A stretch of 8,988 nucleotides of DNA, taken from positions 1 to 8,988 of the forward strand of contig JAGAAA010000049.1 of the NCBI GenBank assembly GCA_017615495.1, read 5' to 3'. Within the stretch, counting starts at the first letter, position 1; each line of letters begins with the position of its first letter. Position numbers and translations under genes: made by a program. The notes beneath the pieces were generated by a model. That model was given only the letters and a program-made list of their open reading frames with translations. It made no database searches and was not told the DNA's origin. The DNA is from Clostridia bacterium. Lineage in GTDB: Bacteria > Bacillota > Clostridia > Christensenellales > CAG-1252. Shown piece after piece: positions 5,595 to 8,988 of this stretch.

Positions 5595-7772
5595 TTGTCG
5601 CAAAAACATACTATTTTGATGAAAAAAGCCCGAAAAATCGCCGTTTTGACCCTTCTTGCCCTCTCCGTCATATTCGCGCTGAGCGGATTGTTCTTGTTGT
5701 TTTACGCCGTAGGCGACGCAAAACTGAACGCAAACGCCCTTCCAAACGCCAAAAGTGCCTATGTTTTATATGACAAAGACGGTTTTGTGATAGAAAACGA
5801 GGATTTCGTACGCCTTGAAGATATTTCCGAGCACATTCGGCATGCTTTTATTGCGGTAGAGGACAAGCGATTTTACGATCACAACGGGATCGACCTAAAA
5901 AGAACGGTCGGAGCCCTTTTAAAAGACGTAAAAGACGGCAAATTTTCGCAAGGCGGGTCCACCATCAGCAATCAACTCGTCAAAAACACGCAGTTGACGA
6001 GCGAAAAAACAGTCAAAAGGAAGTTAAAAGAAGCAAAAATCACCCTCGAACTCGAAAAAACATACGAAAAGAACGAGATTTTGGAAATGTATCTTAACGT
6101 TTTATATTTCGGTAAGGGTATTTACGGCGTAAAAAACGCTTGTGAAACTCTTTTCGCTAAGAGCCCTTCCGAAGTTTCGCCCCTCGAAGCGGCGTCTCTT
6201 GCCGCGACCGTTGCCAATCCATCCAAGTATTCGGTCTTGCTTGACCACGACAAAAATCTCGATCGAAGTCGGATGATCTTGGGGTTGATGAAAGAGCAAG
6301 GATATCTTTCTGCGTCCGAATACGAATCTCAAATTAGCGGCGATATTGTTATAATTTATGCCAAATATCATAACAATTACAGCAAAATCTATGCTAATTC
6401 AGCATATAATGAGGCTTTTAACATCCTTTCCGAGAAGGATACGCATTCCTTTCGGACGCCCTATCGTATCTATACTTATTTTGACGCCATGGCACAAAAC
6501 TCCGCAAATAACGCCCTATCCAATTTTGACGGAAAGTTTGATAAAGACGCTTCCAACCAAGAATTATTGATCGCAGATAACGCGTCAGGCGCCGTAGTCG
6601 CCTATGCTTCAAATACGGAACGCGCGTTTAAATTAAAACGACAGCCGGGGTCGCTTTTAAAACCGTTTATTTACGCAAAAGCCATCGAAAGCGGAGTTTT
6701 ACTCCCGGATTCCCCGCTTTTGGACGAGCAAATCGACTTAGACGGCTACCATCCCGCTAATTTCGGCGATACGTATTACGGATGGATCTCGGCAAGAGAA
6801 GCTCTTTCTCGCTCGGTAAACAGCACTGCGGTACGGATTTTAAGTGAAATCGGGCTTGAAAACGGCGCAAACGCCATAAAAAGCGCAGGAATTCCGCTCG
6901 ATAAAAAGGATATCACCCTATCGCTTGCGCTTGGCGGCACGACGTACGGCTCCGCCGTAAAAGAGATAACGGAAGGCTATTTGACCCTTGCAAACGCCGG
7001 AATTCATAAGAATATTACCTTTATTTCCAAGATCACGGACGCAAGCGGACGTACCGTTTACACTGATAACCGTGTCGAAAACCGCGTTTTCAAACCGGAA
7101 ACCGCCTATTTGACGACGGACATGCTACTTTCCTGCGCCAAAGGCGGTACCGCAAAGCAATTGAGTTACTTAAATTACGACGTTGCGGCAAAAACGGGCA
7201 CGGTATCGGCAAAAAGCGGCAATTCAGACGCCTGGTGCGCTGCATATACCAAAGAACATACCTTTATATGCAGGTTTTCCGCCCCAAAAGACCCGTTTGG
7301 AAACGACGTAACGGGCGGAAACTTGCCCGCAAAAGTCGTTCGCTCAGCCATGCGAAGCCTTTACGCGACCGTTACGCCGGAACCATTTTCCCCGCCCGCC
7401 GCTTTGCGCAAAACTGCGGTCGACAAAACGATCAAAGACGAGTTTCATAAGCTTGTACCATATAAAAACAGCGGATTTGGCGAAAAAGAATATATCTATA
7501 CAACGAACAACTTTCGTTTTGACGCCGCCGATCCGGAACTTCTTTTGCTAAAAGGACTCTCAGTACAAACGACGGATGGTGTGCCGAAGGTGTCTTTTAA
7601 CGCCTTTCCCGGCATCGAATACGAAGTTTTGATCAACGGCACGCCCTGCCAAAAGTCAAACGACGGTTATTTTGCGCAAAAACAGCGCTTTCCGATAGGA
7701 AAACTTGATATCTATTGCAAAAAGGATGCGCGCACCATATGGAAAACAACCAGATTGGTGCGACTCTATTAA
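5595..7772 (+). CDS. Class A (bifunctional) penicillin-binding protein
   Basis: This membrane-anchored enzyme polymerises lipid II into glycan strands and cross-links the peptides on the outer face of the membrane. Of 725 residues, about 14-38 form one uncleaved membrane anchor after a basic MKKARK. The GT51 transglycosylase domain follows, with AVEDKRFYDHNGID at 87-100 (catalytic Glu89), QGGSTISNQLVKN at 119-131 and KLKEAKITLELEKTYEKNEI around 143-162. The transpeptidase domain has the nucleophile motif SLLK at 353-356 (in QPGSLLKPF), SVN at 407-409 and KTGT at 533-536, so both activities look intact. About 130 residues after the transpeptidase (592-725) form an extra, mostly beta-like tail that I cannot assign. 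The start is uncertain. TTG at 5595 has AAGGA 10 bases upstream, whereas ATG at 5619 gives a natural MKKARK N-terminus but lacks a Shine-Dalgarno site. The gene stands alone in its direction and its stop overlaps the thiI stop. Confidence 0.95.
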   Translation: MSQKHTILMKKARKIAVLTLLALSVIFALSGLFLLFYAVGDAKLNANALPNAKSAYVLYDKDGFVIENEDFVRLEDISEHIRHAFIAVEDKRFYDHNGIDLKRTVGALLKDVKDGKFSQGGSTISNQLVKNTQLTSEKTVKRKLKEAKITLELEKTYEKNEILEMYLNVLYFGKGIYGVKNACETLFAKSPSEVSPLEAASLAATVANPSKYSVLLDHDKNLDRSRMILGLMKEQGYLSASEYESQISGDIVIIYAKYHNNYSKIYANSAYNEAFNILSEKDTHSFRTPYRIYTYFDAMAQNSANNALSNFDGKFDKDASNQELLIADNASGAVVAYASNTERAFKLKRQPGSLLKPFIYAKAIESGVLLPDSPLLDEQIDLDGYHPANFGDTYYGWISAREALSRSVNSTAVRILSEIGLENGANAIKSAGIPLDKKDITLSLALGGTTYGSAVKEITEGYLTLANAGIHKNITFISKITDASGRTVYTDNRVENRVFKPETAYLTTDMLLSCAKGGTAKQLSYLNYDVAAKTGTVSAKSGNSDAWCAAYTKEHTFICRFSAPKDPFGNDVTGGNLPAKVVRSAMRSLYATVTPEPFSPPAALRKTAVDKTIKDEFHKLVPYKNSGFGEKEYIYTTNNFRFDAADPELLLLKGLSVQTTDGVPKVSFNAFPGIEYEVLINGTPCQKSNDGYFAQKQRFPIGKLDIYCKKDARTIWKTTRLVRLY
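7731..7762 (-). terminator. Possible thiI terminator hairpin inside the end of the PBP gene
   Basis: CGCACCA (7731-7737) pairs perfectly with TGGTGCG (7756-7762); the loop can also form an inner TGG/CCA pair of three bases. On the minus strand the hairpin begins 6 bases after the thiI stop and is followed, 7 bases past the stem, by five Ts. This is a weak but suitably placed intrinsic terminator. In the plus direction no T-run follows, so it would not stop transcription of the PBP gene. Confidence 0.35.
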
Positions 7773-8923
7773 AGTTTGATAAGCTCAACGCCAGCCAACG
7801 CTTCTTGTATCAGCCCTTCAACGTCCAGCGCCGCTTCCGCTTTGCGGATAAGCTCCGGCTTGGGCTTGATTACGGGATATTTGGGCAAAAATACCGTACA
7901 ACAATCTTCGTAAGGCTCGATACTTTTGTCAAAGGTACCGATCTCTCGCGCCGTGGCGATGATCTCTTCCTTATCCATACCGATGAGCGGACGGAAAACT
8001 GGCAGATCCTCCACCGTTTCATTTGTCACGAGGATGCTTTCTTGCGTTTGCGAAGCAACCTGCGCCAAACTTTCGCCCGTCGTAATGCTCCCGCAACCGT
8101 TTTCCTTCGCAAGACGTTCCGCAATGCGCATCATGATCCTGCGCATGATCGTGATCATATATTCTTCGGGGCATTTTTCATGGATCTGGCGCTGAATTTC
8201 GGTAAAAGATACGACAAAAAGGTCAAATCCGCCCTGATAGGACGCCAAGATCTTGGCAAGATCCACCACCTTTTGCTTTGCCATCGGGCTGGTATACGGG
8301 AAACTGTGGAAGTGCACGCCCATCATCTTCATACCGCGTTTTGCCATGCGATAGGTCGCTACGGGGCTGTCTATCCCGCCGGAAAGCAAAACGATACCCT
8401 TTCCGGAGCACCCCACCGGCATCCCGCCGACGCAAAGGACTTTGTCGGCAAAAATAAAGGTATAGCCCTCTTCGCGCACGTCGACAAAGATCTCCTTATC
8501 GGGTGAAAAGAGGTCAACTTTTAAATGCGGCGCCGCCGTAAGCGCGCTTCCGCCGAGCTCCATAGCGATCTGCTGCGAATTCAAAGGATACTTTTTATCC
8601 GCGCGGTTGACGGTAAAGCGGAAGGAGCCGCTTTCCGGCAAAAACGCCAAGCATTCCTTCTTCAAAAGGTCAAGATCGGTGGGAAGTTTCAAAGCGATGC
8701 TGTAAGAATGCAATCCAAACACCTTTCTAACCCGCTCGGAGATCTCAAAAACGTCCTCGTCCGAGATGTTTTCGATCAAATAACGGCCGTGCATCCTGTT
8801 CAAAGAGAACTTGAAGCCCTTCAAAGCCGCCTTAATGTTGTCGAGCAGTTGTTTTTCAAAAGAAAACCGATTTTTTCCTTTTAAATAAATTTCGCCAAAG
8901 CGCAATAATATTACCTTTTCCAT
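7769..8923 (-). CDS. thiI: tRNA 4-thiouridine synthase ThiI, without rhodanese domain
   Basis: ThiI adenylates and thiolates uridine-8 of tRNA to give 4-thiouridine, and in many bacteria also passes sulfur to ThiS for thiamine. The 384 residues carry the N-terminal ferredoxin-like segment (MEKVILLRFGEIYLKGKNR), a THUMP RNA-binding domain (roughly 60-165) and the PP-loop ATPase with SGGIDS at 181-186. GESLAQVASQT at 283-293 and the EDCC pair at 339-342, where family enzymes have an active cysteine, follow. The protein ends shortly after, so the rhodanese domain of E. coli ThiI is absent. Firmicutes enzymes are typically this short and take sulfur directly from a partner cysteine desulfurase. 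The start is ATG at 8923-8921, with GGGG 7 bases upstream. The gene lies one base after the preceding stop codon, so it is probably co-transcribed and translationally coupled with the gene cut by the window edge. Its TAA overlaps the PBP stop. Confidence 0.96.
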   Translation of the reverse strand: MEKVILLRFGEIYLKGKNRFSFEKQLLDNIKAALKGFKFSLNRMHGRYLIENISDEDVFEISERVRKVFGLHSYSIALKLPTDLDLLKKECLAFLPESGSFRFTVNRADKKYPLNSQQIAMELGGSALTAAPHLKVDLFSPDKEIFVDVREEGYTFIFADKVLCVGGMPVGCSGKGIVLLSGGIDSPVATYRMAKRGMKMMGVHFHSFPYTSPMAKQKVVDLAKILASYQGGFDLFVVSFTEIQRQIHEKCPEEYMITIMRRIMMRIAERLAKENGCGSITTGESLAQVASQTQESILVTNETVEDLPVFRPLIGMDKEEIIATAREIGTFDKSIEPYEDCCTVFLPKYPVIKPKPELIRKAEAALDVEGLIQEALAGVELIKL

Positions 8924-8924
8924 G

Positions 8925-8988
8925 TTATTTCCCCACGTATTTCTTCAAAATGTGATAGTTTTTAAGAAGCTCGGACGCCAAAAGCTCC
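8925..8988 (-). CDS. C-terminal end of a gene upstream of thiI, cut by the window edge
   Basis: Twenty codons and a TAA are visible, reading ELLASELLKNYHILKKYVGK. The stop is separated from the thiI ATG by a single base, and the thiI ribosome binding site (GGGG, 8931-8934) lies inside this coding sequence, so the two genes look like one operon. The fragment is too short to identify. In many Firmicutes a cysteine desulfurase (NifZ/IscS type) immediately precedes a rhodanese-less thiI and feeds it sulfur, so that is the first guess from position only. The residues themselves show no cysteine desulfurase motif, because the active-site regions would lie outside the window. Confidence 0.6.
   Translation of the reverse strand, partial: ELLASELLKNYHILKKYVGK

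Noticed and set aside
7715..8506. A 263-codon open frame on the plus strand opposite thiI
   Set aside because: It overlaps the PBP end and runs antisense to ThiI, including the PP-loop; the composition is what reverse-complemented coding sequence gives.

Overview
The window is ordinary chromosomal housekeeping DNA from a bacterium of the Firmicutes, most likely an uncultured member of the class Clostridia. This is inferred from four things: a DUF1292 protein, a family found mainly in Firmicutes; the cluster miaB-mutS-mutL; a ThiI without the rhodanese domain; and strong AGGAGG-type ribosome binding sites. I cannot name the genus. There is no phage, transposon, CRISPR array, tRNA or rRNA. Apart from the few bases between genes and one roughly 110-base divergent promoter region, the whole window is coding.

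Layout. Positions 1-5483 hold one leftward operon, read in the order DUF1292 protein, miaB, mutS, mutL. The genes are tightly packed: 20 bases between the first two, an ATGA overlap between miaB and mutS, and a TAATG overlap between mutS and mutL. The operon starts at a good sigma-A-type promoter (TTGCTT, 17 bases, TATAAT). Going the other way from the same intergenic region is a class A penicillin-binding protein (5595-7772). It meets a leftward thiI gene (7769-8923) tail to tail, and the two stop codons share one TTAA. The last 64 bases hold the end of a gene lying one base upstream of thiI, probably in the same operon.

Functions. MutS recognises mismatches and MutL carries the signal onward; in bacteria without MutH, MutL also nicks the strand. 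MiaB methylthiolates tRNA position 37. ThiI makes 4-thiouridine in tRNA and/or supplies sulfur for thiamine. The PBP polymerises and cross-links peptidoglycan. The set combines DNA-repair fidelity, tRNA sulfur chemistry and cell-wall synthesis.

The most notable points are two. First, mutL has an in-frame TAA after codon 316. The same frame stays open and MutL-like for the remaining 84 codons to the window edge, so this looks like a point nonsense mutation that removes the linker and the C-terminal dimerisation/nuclease domain. Second, the intergenic region carries two back-to-back promoters that are exact mirror images around position 5550, with an inverted repeat covering both -35 boxes. I found no convincing undescribed system in this window.
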